Below are positions 17,398 through 25,494 of a stretch of 64,000 nt of DNA, piece after piece; position 1 is the first letter of the stretch; each line of letters starts with the position of its first letter. Both the position numbers and the translations under genes were made by a program. The notes beneath the pieces were generated by a model. It did not search any database. It had not been told where the DNA came from and saw only the letters and a list, made by a program, of their open reading frames with translations. This stretch comes from Phycisphaerae bacterium. Its GTDB lineage: Bacteria; Planctomycetota; Phycisphaerae; UBA1845; JAFGLZ01. The stretch covers positions 62,001 to 126,000 of the forward strand of contig JAFGLZ010000031.1 in the NCBI GenBank assembly GCA_016927755.1. Reading direction: 5' to 3'.

Positions 17398-18209
17398 TGG
17401 CTTCGTCCACGGACGTCTCCGTGCTTTTCGATGCCGCGGTCCGGTTGGCCGAATGGGGCGGCGAGATCGCCACGTCCCGAATCGGCGAGGCCAAGACGAC
17501 GCGCAAGGCGGATCGAACGTTCATCACGCAGGTCGATCTGGAGATCCAAGACGCGCTGCTGGGGGTGATCGCGCGGGAGTTTCCCGACCACGCCGTTCTC
17601 GCCGAGGAGGAGCAGAGCGATCCTTCCCGCCATCGGCGCATCGAGGAGGCCGAGCACTGCTGGGTCATCGATCCGCTGGACGGCACGCGGAACTTCAGTC
17701 GCGGCGTTCCGATGTTCGCGACATCCGTGGCCATCATGCGAGAGGGCCGACCGATCGTGGCGGCGATTTGCGGCGGGGTGACGGGCCAGGTCTTCGCCGC
17801 CGTAGCCGGTGGCGGCGCGACGATGGACGGGCAGCCCACCCGCGTGCGCGACGAACCGCCCAACCGCGATTCGATGATCGCCGTTCGAGGCAAGAGCGGC
17901 GCCCCCGCGGCACCGGTCATCCACCGTTGGATCAATCAGTACTGCGTGCGGACGCTCGGATCGGCGGCGCTGCATCTGGCGTTCGTTGGCGCCGGGATCA
18001 CCGACGCGGCCTACCACCAGCAGTGCAAGCTGTGGGACTTGGCCGCGGGGGCTCTGCTGGTTGAGGCGGGCGGCGGCGTGATCACGACGCCCGCCGGCGA
18101 GCCGATCTTTCCGGTGTCTCTGAGGGCGTATCATGGGCAGGACATGGGCTTCCTGGCAGCGGGGCCGGGCCTTCATGCACACCTGCTTGGGGAGTCGAGA
18201 GAGGGCTGA
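17397..18209 (+). CDS. inositol monophosphatase family phosphatase
   Basis: 270 residues. The ATG overlaps the previous stop (TGATG), so translation is coupled. All lithium-sensitive phosphatase motifs are present: Glu70 in LAEEEQSD, Asp92-Pro-Leu-Asp95-Gly-Thr in motif 1, and Trp213-Asp214 in LWDLAAGALLVEAGG. The family dephosphorylates myo-inositol phosphates, histidinol phosphate or PAP using Mg; sequence alone does not separate these. The tie to a DNA-binding-like partner is unusual. It converges with the TolB-like gene across a hairpin. Confidence 0.9.
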   Translation: MASSTDVSVLFDAAVRLAEWGGEIATSRIGEAKTTRKADRTFITQVDLEIQDALLGVIAREFPDHAVLAEEEQSDPSRHRRIEEAEHCWVIDPLDGTRNFSRGVPMFATSVAIMREGRPIVAAICGGVTGQVFAAVAGGGATMDGQPTRVRDEPPNRDSMIAVRGKSGAPAAPVIHRWINQYCVRTLGSAALHLAFVGAGITDAAYHQQCKLWDLAAGALLVEAGGGVITTPAGEPIFPVSLRAYHGQDMGFLAAGPGLHAHLLGESREG

Positions 18210-18346
18210 GCTGCCTCTGCCTTGAGCGGGAGGCGGGGTCGCGAGTTCGTGCCGGACACGGCTGAAGCGACGAGGCGGCCGCGCGTGGATTCGTGCTGCC
18301 CGCCGCTGAAGCGACGGGCCACCCAAGTAGCCGCTGTCCGTTTTGA

Positions 18347-18371
18347 AGCCCCCAATTGCGACAGGGGGGCT
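18347..18371. terminator. hairpin between convergent genes
   Basis: AGCCCCC (18347-18353) pairs with GGGGGCT (18365-18371) around a 10-base loop. The right arm overlaps the stop of the minus-strand propeller gene. A short T-rich patch (GTTTTG) lies on the outer side, so it could end minus-strand transcripts. Confidence 0.4.
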
Positions 18372-19431
18372 ACCCCACCGAGTCGACCGCCTCTTCCCAC
18401 GTCTGAATGTGCTTAGGCCGGGGTGTGGCAACCCAGTCGGGATAGCGCTCGGACCCGAAGTAGGCATCGCCGTAGAGGGGTCGGACGATGAAGTCGGGCA
18501 GGAAGCTGGTCAAGAGGAACGTGTGGCGTCTGGCGTCGATCTCGGCCTCGAGGTCGCGCCGATCGAAGTCCAAGCTGGTTTTTCTGAGCTTGTCGGCCGC
18601 TCGCTGGATGGTCTCTTCGTCGTCGCTGCGATAGGCGTCCAGGAGGGACGTTACGTCGACGATTCGCAGACGCTCGGCGGCGTCGGAAGACTTGCTGGCG
18701 GCGTAGACGAGATGTCGGCCGTTGGGGGACCATGCCACGCAGCGGTCCGAGCCCTGGTTGTCGGTCAGACGGACCTTGTGCTTGCCGCCGATCGTCATCA
18801 TCCAAACGTCCAGATCACGGTCACTCCACTCGGTTCTGCAGGACTCCGGGTCGAACTGCCGGTTGGAGACGAACGCGACGTACTTGCCGTCCGGGCTCGG
18901 GGCGGGGGCGATGTCCATGCCCGGGTCGGTCGTGAGCTGTTGCTTGTCGCCGGTTCTGAGGTCTAAGCGCCAGACGTCGGCGTTTCCGGAGCGGTCACTG
19001 CTGAAGAGGACGGACTTTCCGTCCGGCATCCAGGCGAACGAGCTGTCGTCGCCTTCATAGGTCGTTATCTGCCGCGGATCGCATCCATCGACGTCGGCGA
19101 TGAAGAGGTCGTTATTGCCGGAGACGTTCGAGACGTACCCGAGTCGGGTTCCGTCTGGGCTGAATGCCGGGAAGTCGTTCCATCGCCCGTCGCAAATCAG
19201 CGGAACGGCTTGGCCGCCGTCGGCCGGCATCTTGTAGATGCCCGGGGTTCCGGCGGCGTTGCTGACGAAGACGACCCACTTTCCGTCGGGGGACCATCGC
19301 GGCTTGTCGTTCCAGAACTTGCCGCTGGTGAGTTGCTTTAGGCGTTTTCCGTCGAGGTCGAGGGCCCAGATGTCGTAATCGCCGTGTTTGCCGCTGGCAA
19401 AGACGATCTTACCGGTCAGACGTGAGGACAT
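18370..19431 (-). CDS. TolB-like beta-propeller (PD40 repeats) protein
   Basis: 353 residues from the ATG with GGAG about 9 bases upstream. At least six PD40/TolB units are visible with the typical motif F/W-S-P-D-G-K (PRWSPDGKWVVFVSN, PAFSPDGTRLGYVSN, APSPDGKYVAFVSN, AWSPNGRHLVYAAS). The last 100 residues are helical (ETIQRAADKLRKTSLDFD) and unlike a propeller. No signal peptide is present, unlike TolB itself, so it may stay in the cytoplasm. Such propellers bind proteins or act as lyase scaffolds; no catalytic residues were recognised. Confidence 0.82.
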   Translation of the reverse strand: MSSRLTGKIVFASGKHGDYDIWALDLDGKRLKQLTSGKFWNDKPRWSPDGKWVVFVSNAAGTPGIYKMPADGGQAVPLICDGRWNDFPAFSPDGTRLGYVSNVSGNNDLFIADVDGCDPRQITTYEGDDSSFAWMPDGKSVLFSSDRSGNADVWRLDLRTGDKQQLTTDPGMDIAPAPSPDGKYVAFVSNRQFDPESCRTEWSDRDLDVWMMTIGGKHKVRLTDNQGSDRCVAWSPNGRHLVYAASKSSDAAERLRIVDVTSLLDAYRSDDEETIQRAADKLRKTSLDFDRRDLEAEIDARRHTFLLTSFLPDFIVRPLYGDAYFGSERYPDWVATPRPKHIQTWEEAVDSVG

Positions 19432-19828
19432 GACACCGTCTCCGTGGGAAGCGCAGAGCGTTAGCCAGGCGCAGCCGCCTGGCGCGGGTTTCAAGGTCAC
19501 AGACGGGGCCGGTGGACGTCCGCCGAGGCACCGGTTCGAAAGCTCGGCCCGCGGTAGCTAGGGTCGTCTCCGGCTTCACGCCAGACGTGCCCGCCGGATC
19601 GTCCAACGGCCCCCGTGTTCTCCCGGTCGACACGGGGAGGGGGACGCTTTAACTATGTGGGGGCAAACTGAGTTCACATACTGCTCAAGCTTCCGAGGGA
19701 AAGAAGGTTACGGCTGTTGAGAAACGGCGCGTCGGGTCGGGGTGCCCCCATAACCAGAACGGGCCCGCCCGAAGGGAATCGGGCGGGCCCGGAACTACCC
19801 AGATGCGTTGATGCAACGATCTTGAAGA
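19432..19828. other. 397-base intergenic stretch ending in a terminator
   Basis: No gene is visible between the propeller start (19431, minus) and the FG-GAP stop (19829, minus). It contains an inverted repeat CCCCGTG/CACGGGG at 19611-19637 and the strong hairpin at 19761-19790. The propeller promoter should be near 19440-19500. Confidence 0.45.
19761..19790 (-). terminator. strong GC-rich hairpin downstream of the FG-GAP lipoprotein gene
   Basis: GGGCCCGCCCGA (19761-19772) pairs perfectly with TCGGGCGGGCCC (19779-19790) around the loop AGGGAA. It lies 39 bases past the minus-strand stop at 19829. There is no clear U-tract, which is common for terminators in GC-rich Planctomycetota. Confidence 0.65.
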
Positions 19829-22648
19829 CTACCACCTGCCGGGATCATTGGATCCAAAGCTGTTGCCGTAGACCACATAGACCTCACCGGCATCGACGCG
19901 CCGCTGCGACGGATTGGCGGGATTGACGTAGTCGGCCGTCGTGTTGCCGATAATGATGTCGTCATATCCGTCGCCGTTGATGTCGCCGATGGAGAAGCAG
20001 GTATCGACGCCTGCCTCGTCGGCGGTGCCCTTTTGGTAGGGGCTGACGAAGACGATGCCGGGCAACGAGGTAGAACCGACCTGATTCAGTCGGAAGGTCT
20101 TGTTCTTCAGGCTACTGTTCCCGAAGATGAGATAGCAGACGCCCTTGCGGACGAGCTTCTTGCCGCCGGCCTGGTACTCGTACTCGGCGCCGGGGGCGCA
20201 GATAAGGATGTCCTGTCTTCCGTCGCCGTTGAAGTCGCCGGCCGAACTGACCATCGCCCCGGCCATGTCGCCGGGCTTCGAGCCGATGAACATGACACCG
20301 GGGAGCCCCGGCGTGGCGATCTGTGCGGCCGAGTAGGTCCGCTCACCGGTGTACTGCCTGCCGCCAAAGAGGACGGCGGCAAAGCCGGCATCCGTCTGCC
20401 CGTTGGGATCGAGGTACTTGCTGCCGAGGACCATGTCATCCACACCGTCGCCATTGAAGTCGCCGATCCCGTCCTGGGTTTCGCCGAGTCGGTCACCGGC
20501 CGAGGTACCGACGATCTCGACTCGCGGATGGTCCAACATGGAGACATCACCGATGTTGAGCTGCAGGAAGGCGATATAGGAAACGCCCACATCGGTAAGC
20601 CCATTTCGGTCAGCCTCGGGAGCGCCACACGCGAGATCAGGGGAGCCGTCTTGGTTGAAGTCACCGGCATGCTTGCCACGACCAAGGTGGTCATCGGGGA
20701 ACGCGCCGTAGACCGAGTCACTCTGCGGGTTCATCAGCCAGCGGAAGGCGTACTTCTTGCGGATGCTCCCCTCGGGGAGATCCCAGGGCCCGAGCCAGTC
20801 ATACCACGGGAAGGACTTGACCTCCTGGTTGCCGGCCTCGGCGAAATCGCCGCCGAGGTAGAAGTGAATCACGCCGCGGCCATCGTTGGCGTCCGGCGCG
20901 GAGAAGACGAGTTCCGGCAAGCCGTCGTTGTCGGTATCCGGGATCGAGGTCACCGTTTCGCCAAACTGAGTCGCCCCCAGCTCCAAGGGATGCCATCCTC
21001 GGAAACGTACGCCTCTGGGCTGGAGAGCCCCGGCCATGATGACGTATTCATCGTTTGAAACGGTGGCTGGATCCCGCTGTCCGACGAGAGCGAGGTCAAT
21101 GGACTGCCCCTCGAGGGCGTTCTGCGGATACTCCTGCTTGCTGCTCACGTAGACGACGACGCTCATCCGATCGGTGCCATAGTCATCGTTGGCGGGATCC
21201 TTGGAGGAGTAGGGATAGGGCAGGTCGTCCTCGTAGATCACGTCGTCGTCGTCTAGCGGGTCGTCGTCGAAATTGTCATACCACCACACATCGGGACATC
21301 CGAAGATAAGCTCCGGCAGACCGTCGCCGTCGAAGTCGGCAGTGCCTCCAACCGAGGCTAGGCCTTTGTCGCCGCCTGCCTCATCACTATAGGAACTGAA
21401 CCAATACTTGCGGTTGGTTCCCGCATGGAACTGGGCCCCTCTGATGTTCGTGGCCACGCTGTTCAGGCTGTTCAGGCTGCTGAATCTGGTCTTGCGGCCG
21501 TAGATCATGTAGGCCTGACCCACCTTGCCACGACCGCGGGGGTTACTGTAGCGCGCGGCAATGATGAACTCGTCGATGCCATCCCCATCGAGGTCCCCAA
21601 CCTTGGCGCACGATGAGCCGGCAAGCCCACCGACCTCGTTGGCGTCAAGGGGCTCGGCCTTGCCGTGGAATCCCTGGAAGATCGCGCCGGCGAGTCCTTC
21701 GCCGGTTTCGCCGAGGTCGACGACGCCGGCGGCCCACTTCTGGACGGTGAGCCAGCCGATGGCGTAGGAGTAGACCGGCGGGTTGATTCCGTCGGTGACG
21801 CAGGCCTGGATGAAGTAGGGCAGGCCGTCCTCGCGCGGGGGGATCTTTCCGGCGGTGTCAATGACGATCTGGAAGCCCTGACAGGCGTTCGGATCGACCG
21901 TGTTGGGATCGACGGTATTGGGGTCGACGTCGGCCGGATTGAGCGGCAGGCCGGTGGCCAGGACGATCGGGGGGACGTCTTCGTCGTTGGTGGGGTCCAG
22001 GTCGTAGTCGAGCGAAAGCGTGACGGTGATATCGGGGTTGTCTGAGTCGCTACCCTCCCACATCACGCAGACCTTGTCGTTGTGGACGACGCCGATGTTC
22101 TCGGTCGGCTCGGTGATCTTGATCTTGGGGGGCTCATTGCCGGGGCTGATGCCCGGGGCGAGGACTTCGACGTAAAAGTTGGGGCTGCTGGTGACGACGT
22201 TGCCGGCGGCATCCTGGATGATGCCGACGATGCGGTACTTGGCGATGGGCACGTTGAGGAGCTCGGTGTCGACCTCGACGCAATCGTTTGAGATGCCGTC
22301 GGGGTCTTCCTGTCGGCCGGCGATGACGAGCAGTTCGTTGCCGCTATTGGGCACGCTGTCAGGGTCGAGGAAGATCGAGATGACGGCGTTATCATCGGGG
22401 TCGCTGTCGGTCCAGCAGATCGTGAAGCGGTCGCCCTGGGAGATGGTCAGTCCCTGGGAAGGCTGGGTGATGGTCATCGTCGGCGGGGTGTTGACGGTTT
22501 TGATGCCGCTGCCGGCGGTGATCGTCGAGCCAGGAGTCGCAGGGGGCAGACATCCGACCCAGGTCACGACGCCTATCGACATTAGCGCCGCGAAAAGCCC
22601 CCACCAGAGGGTACCCGCACTGCGGACAGACCCTTTCGGATCGTTCAT
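19829..22648 (-). CDS. FG-GAP repeat lipoprotein with two N-terminal cadherin/Ig-like domains
   Basis: 939 residues. The ATG at 22648 has GGGAG 9 bases upstream; an ATG 17 codons higher lacks one. Signal peptide with lipobox-like VTWVGC near residue 34. Two similar domains follow (about 50-160 and 165-300), each opening P-P-x-(M/I)-x-I-T-x-P and ending with D/N-rich loops. From about 310 to the end there are at least seven FG-GAP units with calcium loops such as DFDGDGLPE, DFNQDGSPD, DFNGDGVDD, DFNGDGRQD and DINGDGYDD, closing an integrin-alpha-like propeller. A V-D-P-N-T triple repeat sits near 245. Probably a surface adhesion or glycan-binding protein stabilised by Ca. Confidence 0.88.
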   Translation of the reverse strand: MNDPKGSVRSAGTLWWGLFAALMSIGVVTWVGCLPPATPGSTITAGSGIKTVNTPPTMTITQPSQGLTISQGDRFTICWTDSDPDDNAVISIFLDPDSVPNSGNELLVIAGRQEDPDGISNDCVEVDTELLNVPIAKYRIVGIIQDAAGNVVTSSPNFYVEVLAPGISPGNEPPKIKITEPTENIGVVHNDKVCVMWEGSDSDNPDITVTLSLDYDLDPTNDEDVPPIVLATGLPLNPADVDPNTVDPNTVDPNACQGFQIVIDTAGKIPPREDGLPYFIQACVTDGINPPVYSYAIGWLTVQKWAAGVVDLGETGEGLAGAIFQGFHGKAEPLDANEVGGLAGSSCAKVGDLDGDGIDEFIIAARYSNPRGRGKVGQAYMIYGRKTRFSSLNSLNSVATNIRGAQFHAGTNRKYWFSSYSDEAGGDKGLASVGGTADFDGDGLPELIFGCPDVWWYDNFDDDPLDDDDVIYEDDLPYPYSSKDPANDDYGTDRMSVVVYVSSKQEYPQNALEGQSIDLALVGQRDPATVSNDEYVIMAGALQPRGVRFRGWHPLELGATQFGETVTSIPDTDNDGLPELVFSAPDANDGRGVIHFYLGGDFAEAGNQEVKSFPWYDWLGPWDLPEGSIRKKYAFRWLMNPQSDSVYGAFPDDHLGRGKHAGDFNQDGSPDLACGAPEADRNGLTDVGVSYIAFLQLNIGDVSMLDHPRVEIVGTSAGDRLGETQDGIGDFNGDGVDDMVLGSKYLDPNGQTDAGFAAVLFGGRQYTGERTYSAAQIATPGLPGVMFIGSKPGDMAGAMVSSAGDFNGDGRQDILICAPGAEYEYQAGGKKLVRKGVCYLIFGNSSLKNKTFRLNQVGSTSLPGIVFVSPYQKGTADEAGVDTCFSIGDINGDGYDDIIIGNTTADYVNPANPSQRRVDAGEVYVVYGNSFGSNDPGRW

Positions 22649-23422
22649 CGTTTCGTCTCCCTCGCCCAGGACCCGATCGGATGTTCGATCGGTACGCAAA
22701 TCGACCGCCCAGTGATTCGTGATGCCGCCGGGCGGCGAGTATTCCGTCTAACTTGCCGCGGAAAAAGGCCTCTAGTGGCCGTTTTCCCAGATCGACATCG
22801 CCTTGTCGCTATTGTTTAGCACGCGGGATAGTGCCTCCGGCCGTTTCTGCCTGACCGACCCCGCCCGACAACACGTCTTCGAGACCCCCAGATGTCGAGC
22901 GGAACGTCCCCAGGCCGCCGGGAATCAAGGCGGCCGCTGCTTTCCCACACGATTCGACGTTTAGTCGTACGGCTCTAAGGGAGTGTTGCATCAAGGATTG
23001 TCTTACAACTGCCTCCCGCCAATTAAAGGCCTGCCGGGACCGATAGTCAAGCAGCTAGCCCGCGCCGAAATGCCGGCCGCAGGTCCCGGGACGACAATCC
23101 GTTATCAAGGGAATCCGGAGAACATAACCCCGGTTCCGTAACCAACCTCCGTGCCAGGCAGTGAGAAAATATCGAGTACGTTTCTTGCCTTTTCGAGAGG
23201 TTGGCCGATACAGTTCTAGTGACCTTATCGGCCTGCGCGATCGAATCCGTTTAAGGCCAGCTGGAAAAGCGAGCTAGGGACGGCGGAGCCGTCCAAGGCG
23301 CGTCAAGCCAGCCCAGGGCGACTGAATGGGGCGGAAGGTCGTCCCCCGTAAGGCCACGAACGGAGAGCGAGCACCGGTCGATCCACCGATCATACCCGGG
23401 CTCTTGAGGGAGGGTTCAAACC
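22649..23422. other. 774-base divergent intergenic region
   Basis: This separates two divergent exported-protein genes (22648 minus, 23423 plus). I found no coding frame of normal character. A perfect hairpin GGACGGC-GGA-GCCGTCC lies at 23278-23294, 130 bases before the plus-strand start, probably in its leader. AT-rich patches at 23165-23195 may carry promoter elements. No known riboswitch core could be recognised. Confidence 0.45.
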
Positions 23423-24328
23423 ATGGCATTGTTGATCCGAGGCCTTCTGGGCCTGGCCAGTATGGGTCTGCTCATGCAGATCGATTGCGGGACGTTTCTG
23501 TCCCTGACTGGCTGCCTGCCGGAGTTCCAGCCGCTCTTCGCCGCGCTCGGCAGCGGCATGGGCACGACCACGACGGGACCGATTCTGCTCTCGCCAACGA
23601 CGAAAACAACGACGTCCGGCATCTTCCTAGCGGTCGAGAATAACACGGCGTTCAACATCGAGGTCCACTTCATGGCCGACGGTCAGGAACTGATCACTCA
23701 GGTCCCGACCGCGCAGACACTGAAGTATGAGCTTGCGCCGCCGGACAGCAACACGATCGTCACGGCCCAAACGATCGACCTGAACGGCAACTGGTCGGAC
23801 ACGCTGACCACGCAGACGCTCAACTTCGTCAACGGCGGGCTGAACGAGCTGGTGGACGAGAACGGGCTGACGCACGTGTTCAACGCCGCCGACGTGGTGA
23901 CGGGCGAAAACGTCTTCAGCAAGGGGACGGTCCAACGGAACGCCCAGACCAATTCGATCGTCATGGTAGTCACGACGGACGATCCGAACGCCACGTCCAC
24001 GAACACCGAGGCCCGATCCTATGCCTTGGCACCCGGTACCGACGGCAACAGCCTGGCGGGGAGTTCGGCCGTGGCGTTTCTCGATTCCACGGGGAACGTG
24101 ATCGAAGGCACCGACAAGACGCTGACGCACACGTTCGTCCGACAGTTCCCGAATGCGCTGTCCGCGGTCGGGGAGCGTGACTCCGATCCGGCAACGGGCG
24201 GCTTGGTGGAGGAATTCACGTATGATCCGCCGCCGGCCGAGGTCAAGGCGGGGGTGGACTACAAGTTCGGGCAGACCGTGACGTTCCGCGTCAACGCGAC
24301 GACGGTGTCGTTCGTAATAAGCGGCTAG
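23423..24328 (+). CDS. exported protein of unknown function
   Basis: 301 residues; GGGAGGG lies 9 bases before the ATG. An N-terminal hydrophobic segment (residues 3-19) is followed by two cysteines at 22 and 31, the second in a lipobox-like LTGC, so it may be a lipoprotein; a plain signal peptide is the alternative. A Thr/Ser-rich linker (45-62) precedes a beta-rich domain that starts GIFLAVENNTAFNIEV and ends TVTFRVNATTVSFVISG. Low Cys and many Asn and Thr residues suit a surface protein. No family was recognised. It faces away from the FG-GAP lipoprotein across a shared upstream region. Confidence 0.7.
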   Translation: MALLIRGLLGLASMGLLMQIDCGTFLSLTGCLPEFQPLFAALGSGMGTTTTGPILLSPTTKTTTSGIFLAVENNTAFNIEVHFMADGQELITQVPTAQTLKYELAPPDSNTIVTAQTIDLNGNWSDTLTTQTLNFVNGGLNELVDENGLTHVFNAADVVTGENVFSKGTVQRNAQTNSIVMVVTTDDPNATSTNTEARSYALAPGTDGNSLAGSSAVAFLDSTGNVIEGTDKTLTHTFVRQFPNALSAVGERDSDPATGGLVEEFTYDPPPAEVKAGVDYKFGQTVTFRVNATTVSFVISG

Positions 24329-24540
24329 AAGGTCCAGGCGACGCGACGTCCACCGATCGCCAAGGGAAACTCATCGGCATCGCCGTGGCAGAGAACCGCG
24401 GTGATGCCGATTTCGTATGGAAACAGGGATCGGGGTTCGGCCTGCCCCCCGAACGACTGGCCCAATCGTTTGACCCATCCACTTGATCGGAGTCGGCCCA
24501 TCAGTCCCGCACAAAGAGCACCCGCGCATAGAGATCCGCC

Positions 24541-25308
24541 ATGAGTGAGAGACTCGACGTTCGTACCGTGATTTTCGACTGGGGCGGGACCCTGGCGGGG
24601 GTGACACGCGAGGCCGAGAACTGGGCGAGGTGTTCGCGGCGTGCCGCAGAGGTCGTCGCCGGGACCGCTCCGCTCGAGGTGGCGAAGGCGGCGGATCTCC
24701 TGCACGAGCGGTATTCGACAACGCTGGCCGCCTCGCGGAAAGATCCGGAACATCACGAGATCGACTCGCGGGCGATCCTGATCGATTGGGGACGGGAGAT
24801 CGGTCTGGGATCCCCAGACGATTGGGCGGTCGATCGCGCGCTTGACGCCTTCTGGACGGCATGGGTCGGCATCCTCGATCCGATCCGCGGAGCGGCCGAG
24901 GTGGTCGCCGAGGTGAAGGCACGAGGCTATCGGATCGGTCTGGCGAGCAACGTTTCGGCACCGGAGCCGTATGCGCTGGCGGAGCTCGAGCGAATGGGTC
25001 TGCGAGCGCCACTTGACTCCTACGCGCTGAGCAGCGTCGTCGGCTACCGGAAACCTCATCGGGCGATCTACGACGCGATGCTGTCCGGGCTGCGTGAACC
25101 GGGTCGTCCGCTCGAGCCGCATCGGGTGCTCTTCGTCGGGGACGGGCCCATTCCGGACGTGGAGGGACCGCAGCGCCTCGGGATGCGGACCGCGCTGGTT
25201 CGCTATGAGGGTCTGGATTGGCCGGCGGAAGAGATCCGCGCTGCAAGGCCGGATCTTCGGATTAACCATGTCAGGGAACTGCTTGACGTGCTGCCCGCAA
25301 GGCAATGA
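24541..25308 (+). CDS. HAD superfamily hydrolase (subfamily IA-like)
   Basis: 255 residues. The first motif reads FDWGGTL (nucleophile Asp14): the general-acid Asp two residues later, normal in phosphatases, is Gly. Motif 2 is the Ser/Thr of GLASNVSA near 139, motif 3 Lys174 in GYRKPHR, and motif 4 GDGPIPDVEGPQ near 201. A cap domain spans about 25-115. HADs without the second Asp include dehalogenases and some phosphatase-like proteins, so hydrolysis of an organic halide or a slow phosphatase are both open. The ATG has only a weak ribosome-binding site. It stands alone. Confidence 0.88.
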   Translation: MSERLDVRTVIFDWGGTLAGVTREAENWARCSRRAAEVVAGTAPLEVAKAADLLHERYSTTLAASRKDPEHHEIDSRAILIDWGREIGLGSPDDWAVDRALDAFWTAWVGILDPIRGAAEVVAEVKARGYRIGLASNVSAPEPYALAELERMGLRAPLDSYALSSVVGYRKPHRAIYDAMLSGLREPGRPLEPHRVLFVGDGPIPDVEGPQRLGMRTALVRYEGLDWPAEEIRAARPDLRINHVRELLDVLPARQ

Positions 25309-25395
25309 GTGGTCGCCAGCGACACGATCTCTCTGCATCCGGGGGTCCGGCGGGCGGCCGCGGCGAGGGCGCTCGTCCGATCGGATGGGTAGGGC

Positions 25396-25401
25396 TATAA
25401 T
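25396..25401 (+). promoter_or_regulatory. consensus -10 element TATAAT
   Basis: A perfect TATAAT lies about 94 bases before the 25495 ATG in otherwise GC-rich DNA. The hexamer 17 bases upstream is a poor -35 match, so this may be an activator-dependent promoter or chance. Confidence 0.35.
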
Positions 25402-25494
25402 GCACCGTTGTCCGGCCGGAGCGTCTCGAGGCGGAACAGGCCACGACTCCAGTCACCGTCTAACCCGTAGAAGAGAACGACGAGGACAAGCCCC

